Source: DAOUBP01 sp034432655 (lineage in GTDB: Bacteria > Chloroflexota > Anaerolineae > CG2-30-64-16). From it: a stretch of 38,162 nucleotides of DNA. Made by a program: the position numbers and the translations under genes. This document shows, one piece after another, positions 31,387 to 38,141 of this stretch. The notes beneath the pieces were generated by a model. It saw only the letters and a list, made by a program, of their open reading frames with translations, searched no databases and was not told the origin of the DNA. Location: the NCBI GenBank assembly GCA_034432655.1, contig DAOUBP010000122.1, positions 1-38,162 of the forward strand, given 5' to 3'. How positions within the stretch are numbered: position 1 is the first letter of the stretch; the number at the start of each line of letters is the position of its first letter.

Positions 31387-32136
31387 CTAGTACCTCGTCT
31401 GCAACTCCCGGTCCCACCGCTTGCCGCGCTTCTGGATCTCATAGGGCTGATTGCGCGTCGGGCTGAAGAAAATGCCGCCGGCGTGCAATAGCTTGCTAAA
31501 GGGGAAATAGATCATCAGCAGCGCCACCAGGATGAAATGGAACAGGAAAAGCGGATGTTGCGGCGGCGCCACCGGTCGCAACGTCAGCAGGCCGAGGGTG
31601 AACGCCTTGACGTCTACCAGGTTGACGTGCAGCCAATACTTGGTCAGAATGCCCGAAGCCGCGATCAGGCCCAGCAGCGCCAACGCGATATAATCCGGCA
31701 CGCCGGAGATGTACAACGCCCTGGGCAGCGCCATCCGCCGCCAGAAGAGAAACAGCGCCGTCAGGCCGAACAGATAGCCTGCCCACAAGGCGGCCGGAGA
31801 GAGGAAGAGCGACAGGCCGGGCACCGGATAGGTAAAATAGCGCAGATGGCGCGCCAGGATCACCCACAGCGCGGCATGAAAGACCCATGCCCCGGCCCAC
31901 AACGCCTTGTCAGCCTTGAACAACGACGGGAAGAACAGCACATCGCCTGCCACCCGCGCCGCAGCACCAATATCACTCTCCGGCGCAGGGGTGACTGCCA
32001 CCGGCAACGGTGTCGGCGCGCGCAGATAGCCGATCAACCGGACAAGCAGGCCCACGACGAAGGCGATCCCGGCGAAATAGCCCAGGCCTACAACAAAAGT
32101 CGCGAACAGCGTCCAAAGGGCAGTTGAAGTGGACAA
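31387..32136 (-). CDS. dsrM: DsrM, cytochrome b membrane subunit
   Basis: A 249-residue NarI-family membrane protein with about five or six helices. Histidines in helices (WVFHAALWVILARHLRYFT and FHFILVALLMIYFPFSKLLH) are candidate ligands of two b hemes. It oxidises menaquinol and passes electrons to DsrK on the cytoplasmic side. It is shorter than the Desulfovibrio protein but comparable to the Allochromatium form. The start is TTG at 32136, supported by AGGAG 6 nt upstream and the lack of a suitable ATG. The gene abuts dsrK. Confidence 0.9.
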   Translation of the reverse strand: MSTSTALWTLFATFVVGLGYFAGIAFVVGLLVRLIGYLRAPTPLPVAVTPAPESDIGAAARVAGDVLFFPSLFKADKALWAGAWVFHAALWVILARHLRYFTYPVPGLSLFLSPAALWAGYLFGLTALFLFWRRMALPRALYISGVPDYIALALLGLIAASGILTKYWLHVNLVDVKAFTLGLLTLRPVAPPQHPLFLFHFILVALLMIYFPFSKLLHAGGIFFSPTRNQPYEIQKRGKRWDRELQTRY

Positions 32137-32154
32137 GGGGCACTCCTGTGATTT

Positions 32155-32232
32155 TCGATTGCGAACTGCGGATTGCGGATCTATGAATCAGACGACCGGC
32201 AGTCCGCAATCCGCAATCCAGAATCCGCAATC
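32155..32232. terminator. Heptad-derived hairpin between dsrC and dsrM
   Basis: GGATTGCGGA (32170-32179) and TCCGCAATCC (32203-32212) pair perfectly, flanked by further GATTGCG and CAATCCG heptads. It may cause partial termination or mRNA processing after dsrC, whose product is usually needed in excess over the membrane complex. That role is inferred. Confidence 0.6.
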
Positions 32233-32548
32233 ACACACAGCCGGTGGGTTTGGGCAGACCGGCGATTTTGCAGGCGCCCTTGGCAGGGCCGCTGGGGAAC
32301 ATGTCGTAAATTTCTTTCAACGAGAAACCGGTTTCCTTGCACAGTTTCCGGATCATCGGAGCGATGCCGAACTGCTGATAGTAGTTCCGCAAATAGTTCA
32401 CCACTTTCCAGTGGTTCTCGGTGAGCTCCGGCACATCCTCGGTCTTGGCGATGGCCTCCGCCAGCTCCGGTGTCCACAGCTCCGGGGACTGGATGAACCC
32501 GTCCTCGTCCACTTCGATCTCATAGCCGCCCAGGTTCACAACAGGCAT
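32231..32548 (-). CDS. dsrC: DsrC sulfur-carrier protein
   Basis: A 105-residue protein of normal length. The C-terminal arm ends ACKIAGLPKPTGCV with both redox cysteines, Cys93 and Cys104, ten residues apart as in functional DsrC; TusE-type proteins have only the last. DsrC receives sulfur from sulfite at DsrAB to form a trisulfide, which DsrMK then reduces. The N-terminal VVNLGGYEIEVDEDGFI and NHWKVVNYLRNYYQQFGIAP segments are also characteristic. ATG has AGGAGG 5 nt upstream. A hairpin after the stop may separate its mRNA from dsrM. Confidence 0.97.
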   Translation of the reverse strand: MPVVNLGGYEIEVDEDGFIQSPELWTPELAEAIAKTEDVPELTENHWKVVNYLRNYYQQFGIAPMIRKLCKETGFSLKEIYDMFPSGPAKGACKIAGLPKPTGCV

Positions 32549-32574
32549 AGGTGCCTCCTTCAGTGATGACGAAT

Positions 32575-32627
32575 GAGCGAATGGCGTTCCTCAGAATTCG
32601 TTGATTCGCTGATTCGCTGATTCGCCG
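32575..32627. repeat. GATTCGCT repeats between dsrC and dsrD
   Basis: TGATTCGC is repeated three times in a row (8-bp period) just before the dsrD stop, after a more degenerate GAATGAGCGAATGGCG stretch. It resembles the repeat near dsrJ. Nothing else is visible in this 79-bp gap. Confidence 0.7.
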
Positions 32628-32828
32628 CTACTCCGACCCCAGCTTGATGAACGTCGCACCGCCGAAGGACTCAAACTCCAGCGTACCTTCATTGACCATC
32701 TCGCTGATCAGCTTCTTGATCACTCGATGTTCCACGCCCAGGCCATCGGCAATGTCCCGCGCGGCGACCTTCTTCTTGCTGTTCTTGACGTACTCGATGA
32801 TCTTAGCCTTCAATTCATCATCTGCCAT
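32628..32828 (-). CDS. dsrD: DsrD winged-helix protein
   Basis: A 66-residue DsrD, slightly shorter than the usual 75-80. The winged-helix sequence is recognisable: IIEYVKNSKKKVAARDIADG, then HRVIKKLISEMVNEGTLEF and GGATFIKL. DsrD is known as an allosteric activator of DsrAB and is a marker of sulfite reduction as opposed to sulfur oxidation. ATG at 32828 is preferred, with GGAG 8 nt upstream; an in-frame GTG three codons earlier overlaps that ribosome-binding site. It sits between dsrB and dsrC, downstream of a large palindrome. Confidence 0.93.
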   Translation of the reverse strand: MADDELKAKIIEYVKNSKKKVAARDIADGLGVEHRVIKKLISEMVNEGTLEFESFGGATFIKLGSE

Positions 32829-32844
32829 CAGGCTCACTCCTTTC

Positions 32845-32927
32845 TCAGTAGATCACGATTTGCCGTTTACGTGCCTGGCACTTTCGGAAGTGCCAGGCAC
32901 ATGCAAGCAACCTCTGTGATCAACTGA
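32845..32927. repeat. Nested palindromic element between dsrB and dsrD
   Basis: GTGCCTGGCACTT (32871-32883) and AAGTGCCAGGCAC (32888-32900) are perfect 13-bp arms around a TCGG loop. TCAGTAGATCACGA (32845-32858) and TCTGTGATCAACTGA (32913-32927) form imperfect outer arms. The inner motif recurs inside dsrN at 15910 and the outer AGTAGATCACGA at 19338. Confidence 0.85.
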
Positions 32928-32945
32928 ATCTACCAGTCTACCAAC

Positions 32946-34007
32946 CTACCACTTGAACGTCGGCGTGCTTCGGTACGTCTCCGGGGCCAGGGTGAAGTCA
33001 TCAATCAGCTGCTCTTTGAACTCGATACCGGTCAAGGTGAAGAACCGCTCCCAGCCGATGCGCTCAATCCACTCGCCCATGCGCTCGTGCTTGTGCGCAT
33101 GCCTGGCCCAGGTCTCGATGATGTTCTTGACGGCCGCCGTGGTTTCGGGCCAGCGCGGCGGGTTGTTAGGCAGGTACGGGATCACCAGCCGCGAGAACTT
33201 CGGCGGCGTGCGCGCGCTGGACACCTTGCCGCCCACCCAGATCGAAACACCATCGCCGACCGGATCGGCCAACGGCATGCCCGGGCACATGGTGTAGCAG
33301 TTGCCGCAGTACATGCACTTCTCTTCGTTGACGATCAGCGACTTATTCTTCGGGTCGGGGCGGATGGCGCCCGTGGGGCATGCGGCAATCACGTTCGGGA
33401 TCTCGCACTTGGCGCGTACGATGTCGTGGTTGATCACCGGCGGCTTGCGATGGATGCCCAGGATCGCCACGTCAGAGCAGTGCACTGCGCCGCACATGTT
33501 CAGGCAGCACGCCAGGCTCACGCGGCAGTACGCGGGCAGCTTCCACTCTTTGAAGTACTCGAACAGTTCGTCCATCACCGCCTTGACGATGCCGGAAGCA
33601 TCCGTGGCCGGCGTATGGCAGTGGATCCAGCCCTGGGTATGCACCGGGTTGGTGATGGTATGCCCCGTCCCGCCGATGACGTAGCCGTGCTCATTGAGAT
33701 ACTGGATCAACGGCTCAACCTTCGCCTCGTCGGAGACCAGGAACTCCAGGTTATGCCGGCTGGTGAAGCGCAGGTGGCCGTCGCAGAACTGGTCGGCGAT
33801 ATCGCAGACCTCCCGGATCCAGTCGGTGCTAACGAGGCGGGACGAGCCCACGCGCACGGTCCAGAGCTTGTCGCCCGATTCCGCCACATGGAGCAACAGG
33901 CCGGGCTTGATCCGTTCGTGGTACTTCCACTGGCCGTAGTTCTTCTGGATGACCGGCGGGAGCATATCCCTGAAGTATGGGGGTCCGAAATCGGTCCGCG
34001 TAGCCAT
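32946..34007 (-). CDS. dsrB: Dissimilatory sulfite reductase beta subunit
   Basis: A 353-residue subunit of the alpha2-beta2 enzyme that reduces sulfite in the cytoplasm; the beta subunit carries the catalytic siroheme. Visible features are the PVHTQGWIHCHTPATDAS segment, the siroheme-[4Fe-4S] cysteine region SLACCLNMCGAVHCSD (C167, C168, C172, C177) and an inserted ferredoxin motif C231-MYC-GNC-YTMC-PGMPL. ATG at 34007 is chosen: GGAGG lies about 7 nt upstream and it overlaps the dsrA stop by one base (TGATG), so the subunits are translationally coupled. The length matches the family. Confidence 0.97.
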   Translation of the reverse strand: MATRTDFGPPYFRDMLPPVIQKNYGQWKYHERIKPGLLLHVAESGDKLWTVRVGSSRLVSTDWIREVCDIADQFCDGHLRFTSRHNLEFLVSDEAKVEPLIQYLNEHGYVIGGTGHTITNPVHTQGWIHCHTPATDASGIVKAVMDELFEYFKEWKLPAYCRVSLACCLNMCGAVHCSDVAILGIHRKPPVINHDIVRAKCEIPNVIAACPTGAIRPDPKNKSLIVNEEKCMYCGNCYTMCPGMPLADPVGDGVSIWVGGKVSSARTPPKFSRLVIPYLPNNPPRWPETTAAVKNIIETWARHAHKHERMGEWIERIGWERFFTLTGIEFKEQLIDDFTLAPETYRSTPTFKW

Positions 34008-35191
34008 CACTTCACCTCCTCAGGATCCCAGAAGTAATACGGGTTGGCGCGCGGAGCCTTGATCATCTGCGGCACCGGCGGCAGGCCCACGGCCTTCAGG
34101 AAGTTGCGCATCCCCAGGCGATTGATCAGCTCGCCCAGGCGCTCGCGCATCTTGCCGTTCTCATCCCACCATTCCCAGATCTTGTCGAGCAGCTCCTTCA
34201 GCTCGGTGTAGGGCGGCTCGATCTTCATGAACGGCACGATGACCCACGACAACAGGGCGCCGTGCACGATCGGCGCCTTCCCGCCGACGAGGATCGTCGC
34301 GCCCTTTTCCTGGCCCACGCGCAACGCCTTCGGCATCAGGTTGATGCAGTGCATGCAGCGGTTGCATTCGGCATGCTCGATGGTCAGCGTCTTGCTGGCC
34401 GCATCCCAGGTCATGCAGCGGGTGGGGCAGAGCGCCACCACTTCGCCCGCGATGTCGAAGCCGGCGTTGGCATAGTTGGCGACCTCGGCCGGGTCAATGC
34501 GGATGGCGTCGCGCCAGGTGCCGATGATGGCGATGTCGGAGCGGGGCACGGCAGCCACGCAATCATTGGGACACCCGGAGATCTTGACCTTCGATTTGTA
34601 TGGGAACATCGGCCGATGGAGCTGATCCTGATAGGTCATGGTCAGATCGTAGAGCAGCTCCAGCGTGTCAATGCACGCGTATTCGCAGCGGCCCGGGCCA
34701 ACGCAGCAGCTCGGCGTGCGCATATCCGAGCCGGAACCGCCCAGGTCGAAGCCGATCTCGGCCAGGTCGTCGAAGCACGGTTGCAGCTCTGCGGTGGTAG
34801 TGCCCAGCAGGATGATGTCTCCGGTAGCCCCGTGCATATTCGTGAGGCTCGAGCCGTGCTTATCCCACACGTCGCACAGCTCGCGCAGCTTCTTCGTGTT
34901 GTAGAACCAGCCCGACGGCATGTTCACGCGCAGCGTGTGGAACTCAGCCACCGCGGGGAATTCCTCGGGCAGGTCAGAGTAGCGGCCGATCACGCCGCCG
35001 CCGTAACCCTTCACGCCGACGATGCCGCCGTGCTTCCAGTGCCCGATCCGGTCGCGATACGACCGTTCAAGCTGACGCATCAGGTCCCTGGCCGCCGGCT
35101 TCTTGGCCGCTGCCCGCTTCATCTCCTTGACGAAGCTCGGCCATGGGCCCTTTTCGAGCTCGTCCAGCAAAGGGGTCTCGCTATCGGACAT
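34007..35191 (-). CDS. dsrA: Dissimilatory sulfite reductase alpha subunit
   Basis: A 394-residue subunit, slightly shorter than most DsrA (about 410-440). The siroheme-[4Fe-4S] ligands are C163-x5-C169 (CCVGPGRCEYAC) and C207-x3-C211 (SGCPNDCVAAV). The ferredoxin insert has CPTRC (C255, C259) and CNRCMHC (C276, C279, C282). MPSGWFYNTKKLRELCDVWD and NMHGATGDIILLGT are typical DsrA signatures. GGAGGGAG lies 4-5 nt before the ATG. A 114-bp hairpin-rich gap precedes it, after the YeiH-family gene. Fine placement (reductive bacterial, archaeal or oxidative lineage) needs a tree; dsrD nearby suggests reductive. Confidence 0.97.
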   Translation of the reverse strand: MSDSETPLLDELEKGPWPSFVKEMKRAAAKKPAARDLMRQLERSYRDRIGHWKHGGIVGVKGYGGGVIGRYSDLPEEFPAVAEFHTLRVNMPSGWFYNTKKLRELCDVWDKHGSSLTNMHGATGDIILLGTTTAELQPCFDDLAEIGFDLGGSGSDMRTPSCCVGPGRCEYACIDTLELLYDLTMTYQDQLHRPMFPYKSKVKISGCPNDCVAAVPRSDIAIIGTWRDAIRIDPAEVANYANAGFDIAGEVVALCPTRCMTWDAASKTLTIEHAECNRCMHCINLMPKALRVGQEKGATILVGGKAPIVHGALLSWVIVPFMKIEPPYTELKELLDKIWEWWDENGKMRERLGELINRLGMRNFLKAVGLPPVPQMIKAPRANPYYFWDPEEVK

Positions 35192-35305
35192 AAAACTCCC
35201 TCCGTGTCAAGGCCGGACGGCCGGCCGCCAGCTGATGGCGGCAGAAATCAGCCCACGGCCGGCAGTCCATCGTCCGTCGCCGGATGCCTTCCGGCAAAAC
35301 CAGCA
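35192..35305. promoter_or_regulatory. Hairpin-rich spacer between yeiH and dsrA
   Basis: GCCGCCA/TGGCGGC (35224-35242) and GCCGGA/TCCGGC (35279-35295) are perfect stems, with a further GGCCGG/CCGGCC stem beside them. No T-tract follows. The stems may process or attenuate the transcript so that dsrAB mRNA accumulates differently from the transporter mRNA. A TTGACA close to the dsrA RBS is too near the start codon to serve as a promoter. Confidence 0.5.
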
Positions 35306-36397
35306 TTACAGGTTAGCCGGGAAGAGCCAACCGAAGATCACCCAGGCGACCACCAGCGCCAGGACAGTATTGAACACCGTCACGATCAGGTAGACAATGA
35401 CCGGGTTCCAGCCCATCTTCTTGATCTGGCTTGCCGAGAGCTCCAGGCCCATGCAAACAAAGGCCAGGCAGAACGCCCAGTCCTTCATCGCGGCGATCGC
35501 CGCGCCCGGGTCCTTGGCAATGGCCCCGAAGGTGAAGAGCAAGGAGGTGACGATGAAGCCCAGGACGAACTTGGGGAAGCGCTGCCAAATCACGGCGGCG
35601 CTGGGCCGTTCCTTCTTGCCTTCGACCACCACGCTGAAATAGAGCGCCAGCAAAAAGGCCACTACACCGATGAGCGCATTCTGGGTCTGCTTCACGATGC
35701 TGGCGATCTGCTGGGCAGTCTTGCCGTAGATCGTGCCGGCGCCCACCACGGCCGCCGTGGTATCCACATTGCCGCCGAACCAGGCACCTGCAATCGGCTC
35801 CGGCAGGTTCATGGCGCTGGCCAGCAGCGGCGCAATCACCATCAGCGGCAGTGCGGTCACGATGACCAGGGCTGTGATATAGGTGATCTCCTCCTTCTTC
35901 GCCAGCACCGAGCCTGCGGCGGCGATGGCAGCAGAAACGCCGCAGATGGAGATGGCGGTGGACATCACGGCCCGCAATGTGTCGGGCAGGCCGAATTTGC
36001 CGCTCAGCCACCAGCAGAAGAAGTAGACACAGGTGACCAGGATCAGCGCCTGGATGATCGCGCCGGCCGCCGCGGTCACGATGACTTTGAAGCTGATCCC
36101 GGCGCCCAGGAGCACCAGACCGATCTTCAGGAAGAGCTCAGTGCGGAAGCCGGGCTTAACAAAATCGTACACATTGGCGGTCTTAAGGATCCAGTTGACG
36201 ATCAAGCCGATCAACGCGGCCCAGAGGGGATACTCCAGGGCCTTGCCGGGGATGCCGAGGGGCAGCTTGGCGCCGTAGACCTGGATCTTCAGCCAGCGAG
36301 CCAGGAAGGCCAGCACAACAACAATGGCAAGGCCGATCAGAAAGTTAACCAGTTGATTGCCCGATTGACCTTTGACAGGTGCTTTGGCGGTAGTCAT
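35306..36397 (-). CDS. YeiH-family putative sulfate/sulfonate-related transporter
   Basis: A 363-residue membrane protein with about ten helices, of the YeiH/TauZ family annotated as putative sulfate exporters. Typical segments are GLVLLGAGISFKVIV, STAISICGVSAAIAAAG, WFGGNVDTTAAVVGAG and FVCMGLELSASQIKKMG. The transported substrate is not established for most members; sulfite or sulfate is plausible here because the gene directly precedes dsrAB. ATG at 36397 has GGAGG 6 nt upstream. A 32-residue membrane peptide is encoded just upstream and probably belongs with it. Confidence 0.88.
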   Translation of the reverse strand: MTTAKAPVKGQSGNQLVNFLIGLAIVVVLAFLARWLKIQVYGAKLPLGIPGKALEYPLWAALIGLIVNWILKTANVYDFVKPGFRTELFLKIGLVLLGAGISFKVIVTAAAGAIIQALILVTCVYFFCWWLSGKFGLPDTLRAVMSTAISICGVSAAIAAAGSVLAKKEEITYITALVIVTALPLMVIAPLLASAMNLPEPIAGAWFGGNVDTTAAVVGAGTIYGKTAQQIASIVKQTQNALIGVVAFLLALYFSVVVEGKKERPSAAVIWQRFPKFVLGFIVTSLLFTFGAIAKDPGAAIAAMKDWAFCLAFVCMGLELSASQIKKMGWNPVIVYLIVTVFNTVLALVVAWVIFGWLFPANL

Positions 36398-36408
36398 TGG
36401 GCCACCTC

Positions 36409-36507
36409 CTAAAACTTCATCCATGCGGGCGAAATAACACCCGCGATGGCCAAGATCAACAACACGAAGGCGATGATTACCGCCAGCCAGTCCTCACTTA
36501 TTTTCAT
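36409..36507 (-). CDS. 32-residue single-helix membrane peptide
   Basis: A very short gene, MKISEDWLAVIIAFVLLILA then IAGVISPAWMKF. It has a near-perfect ribosome-binding site (AAGGAGG, 5 nt before ATG), one membrane helix and an amphipathic N-terminus, and ends 11 bp before the YeiH-family start. The strong RBS and position argue that it is translated. It may be a small subunit or regulator of the transporter, and it is the first gene after the operon promoter. Confidence 0.7.
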   Translation of the reverse strand: MKISEDWLAVIIAFVLLILAIAGVISPAWMKF

Positions 36508-36733
36508 GGTACCTCCTTGTAAGTTTTGGCCACCGGTTGCGATGCGGCCTGCGACAAAACCATGAACTGACGTGCGATCTGACAAACAAAGCCAACAGGA
36601 AAATCCTCTGGTGCGGCCCTCCTTTCCGCCCGACCCCGCTGTCGGGAACTGGTGACGTGAATCTTGTTGCCCAACTCTCCCAACCGGGAGCCCGTTCAAA
36701 TCCGACACAGGCCGCCTGCACCCAGCCTGCACA
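36508..36733 (-). ncRNA. Candidate structured 5' leader RNA of the dsr operon
   Basis: Between the promoter and the first RBS lies a leader of about 225 nt with clear stems on the minus strand: CTCCC/GGGAG with a 4-nt loop (36677-36690) and CCCGAC/GTCGGG (36629-36646), followed by a purine-rich GGCGGAAAGGAGGGCC segment. I cannot match it to a riboswitch class I know. A long structured leader before a respiratory operon suggests RNA-level control. No protein gene is supported in this stretch. Confidence 0.4.
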
Positions 36734-36739
36734 AAGCAT

Positions 36740-36769
36740 ATTGTACCGCATCGCACAAATGGCCGTCAT
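36740..36769 (-). promoter_or_regulatory. Candidate sigma-70 promoter of the dsr operon
   Basis: On the minus strand TACAAT (ATTGTA at 36740-36745) is preceded by an 18-bp spacer and ATGACG (36764-36769), a four-of-six -35 match. It points toward the 32-residue peptide gene, YeiH and dsrAB, with an expected start near 36733. Confidence 0.5.
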
Positions 36770-36788
36770 TGGGCTTTGCCTTATTTCT

Positions 36789-36809
36789 GTCTAAGGAAAA
36801 ACTTAGGAC
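36789..36809. promoter_or_regulatory. Dyad between the divergent dsr and HEAT-protein genes
   Basis: GTCTAAG (36789-36795) and CTTAGGAC (36802-36809) are inverted around GAAAAA. The dyad is 20 bp upstream of the dsr -35 and faces the HEAT-protein gene on the other side, so one regulator could control both. The factor is unknown. Confidence 0.4.
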
Positions 36810-36889
36810 ACAAAGAAAGGAACTATGAGAGAATGTGAGGAAGGGAAAAGAGCGTTGAGGAAAGGCCAGGAAATGGGGAAAACAAGAGC

Positions 36890-37531
36890 ATGAAGGAGAC
36901 CAGAGCGCTGTTGCAAAGTTATCTGGTCAACTATGACCTGGATGCCATTGCGGCGCGGGCGGCGCGGGAACGCCGGGTCTTAAGTCATCTGGTGGCGCTG
37001 ACCTACGCGCCGGAGCCCCTGGTGGCATGGCGGGCGATAGAGGGTTTCGGGGCGGCCGCGGCACGCCTGGCCGATCGCGATCCGGAGTTCGTGCGGGTGC
37101 ACCTGCGCCGGCTGCTGTGGTTGCTCAGCGATGAATCAGGCGGGATCGGCTGGCGCGCGCCCGAGCTGATCGGCGAGGTCTTGTATCGCCGGCCAGATCA
37201 GTTCGCCGAATTCATGCCCATCCTGGCTTCCCTGCTGGACATGGAGCCCGAGGACGCCGTCCGTTTCCGGGCCGGCTGGCTGTGGGCAGTCGGCCGGGTG
37301 GCGACGGTCGCCCCGGGCCTCATGCAGGCCGCGCTCCCCTGGGTTGAGCCATGCCTGGACGACCCCGATCCACAGGTGCGCGGACTGGCCGTCTGGTGCC
37401 TGGGCCGGCTGGGACGCCAGGAGCTGCTGGCCGCGCGTCCTGCTCTCCTTGAGGACGACAGCCCTGTCTCGCTTTATGAGGCCGGAGAGCTCCACACGTT
37501 CAGCGTGGGGGTGCTGGCGAGAAAGCCGTAG
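36890..37531 (+). CDS. HEAT-repeat protein
   Basis: A 213-residue soluble all-helical protein. HEAT-like helical pairs are visible at EPLVAWRAIEGFGAAAARL, VRFRAGWLWAVGRVATVAP and DPQVRGLAVWCLGRLGRQEL, the last with the classic D-P-x-V-R turn. Small HEAT proteins of this kind are often seen near sulfur-respiration genes in sulfate reducers (the DVU0298 family is a possible match from memory). The function is unknown. It is divergent from the dsr operon and shares its control region. The RBS is weak (GGGGAA), and ATG at 36890 is the first suitable start. Confidence 0.7.
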   Translation: MKETRALLQSYLVNYDLDAIAARAARERRVLSHLVALTYAPEPLVAWRAIEGFGAAAARLADRDPEFVRVHLRRLLWLLSDESGGIGWRAPELIGEVLYRRPDQFAEFMPILASLLDMEPEDAVRFRAGWLWAVGRVATVAPGLMQAALPWVEPCLDDPDPQVRGLAVWCLGRLGRQELLAARPALLEDDSPVSLYEAGELHTFSVGVLARKP

Positions 37532-37545
37532 CATCACGGGGCAGA

Positions 37546-37581
37546 GGGCGGAATTTGCATCTGAGGATGCGAACTCCGCCC
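37546..37581. terminator. Bidirectional hairpin between convergent genes
   Basis: GGGCGGA and TCCGCCC outer arms, with inner GCATC/GATGC arms around a TGAG loop, form a long imperfect stem between the HEAT-protein gene and the convergent membrane-protein gene. There is no T-tract, so termination would depend on stem strength or Rho. Confidence 0.6.
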
Positions 37582-37606
37582 CGGACGAGGTGCTTGCGCC
37601 AAAACA

Positions 37607-38008
37607 TCACTGCGGGCGCCGCACCTGACGGTAGCGTTGGACAAAGGCCCACAACACCACAACCAGCCCCAACGCGCCGAGGATGACCCCGGCCCACATC
37701 ACGCGTGGGTCGGTCAGAAATGTCGCCATCCAAACCCCAGCCGCGATCAGCAGCCACCCGCCAGCCAGCCACCACAGCCCCTGGATGACGTTGGCAGCCG
37801 CAAAACCGATCAACGCCAGGAGCGCGCCGGTGAGAGTCTGGCTTTCCGGCGTGCCGAACAGGACCAGATCGAACCATGATGCTACAAACAAAAAGAGACC
37901 GCCTAGCATCGGCACAACAGTGGCCAACAGCAGCAACTGTCGCCAGCGGGGCAGCGGCCCAGGTGCCTGGGGCTGCCGCTTTTTCCGGGTAGAGCGCTTC
38001 TTCGTCAT
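37607..38008 (-). CDS. Small four-helix membrane protein
   Basis: A 133-residue hypothetical protein. A lysine/arginine-rich N-terminus (KKRSTRKKRQPQ) is followed by four hydrophobic helices (near residues 24-45, 57-75, 79-97 and 102-122) and a basic C-terminus, so both ends are predicted to be cytoplasmic. AGGAG lies 8 nt upstream of the ATG. No family is recognised, and there is no evident link to the dsr genes. Confidence 0.65.
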   Translation of the reverse strand: MTKKRSTRKKRQPQAPGPLPRWRQLLLLATVVPMLGGLFLFVASWFDLVLFGTPESQTLTGALLALIGFAAANVIQGLWWLAGGWLLIAAGVWMATFLTDPRVMWAGVILGALGLVVVLWAFVQRYRQVRRPQ

Positions 38009-38091
38009 ATGGACAACTCCTGAGTCATGGCTGCCATCGGTAGCCGTCGAAAGGTACTATTGGGGCATGTAGTTTGCTTGTGGCCATGCCA

Positions 38092-38141
38092 GCCCGCTTG
38101 AGCGGGCGTCGTTCGGCAGCCCGGCGACTTCAGCGCCGGGC
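38092..38141. repeat. Two GC-rich hairpins at the window edge
   Basis: GCCCGCT/AGCGGGC (38092-38107) and GCCCGGCG/CGCCGGGC (38119-38141) are perfect stems with short loops. They may be terminators or dispersed palindromes; the window ends before their context is clear. Confidence 0.6.

Noticed and set aside
35205..35215. TTGACA close to dsrA as a -35 element
   Set aside because: It is only about 16 bp from the dsrA start and overlaps the ribosome-binding region, so it cannot serve dsrA.
34262..36412. A 716-codon open frame on the plus strand
   Set aside because: It is fully antisense to dsrA and yeiH, and its translation is low-complexity and rich in His, Gln and Arg, as expected of a shadow frame in GC-rich DNA.
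36691..36706. tRNA-like GTTCAAATCC sequence
   Set aside because: The flanking bases do not pair as a T-arm and no acceptor, D or anticodon stems can be drawn at the right distances.
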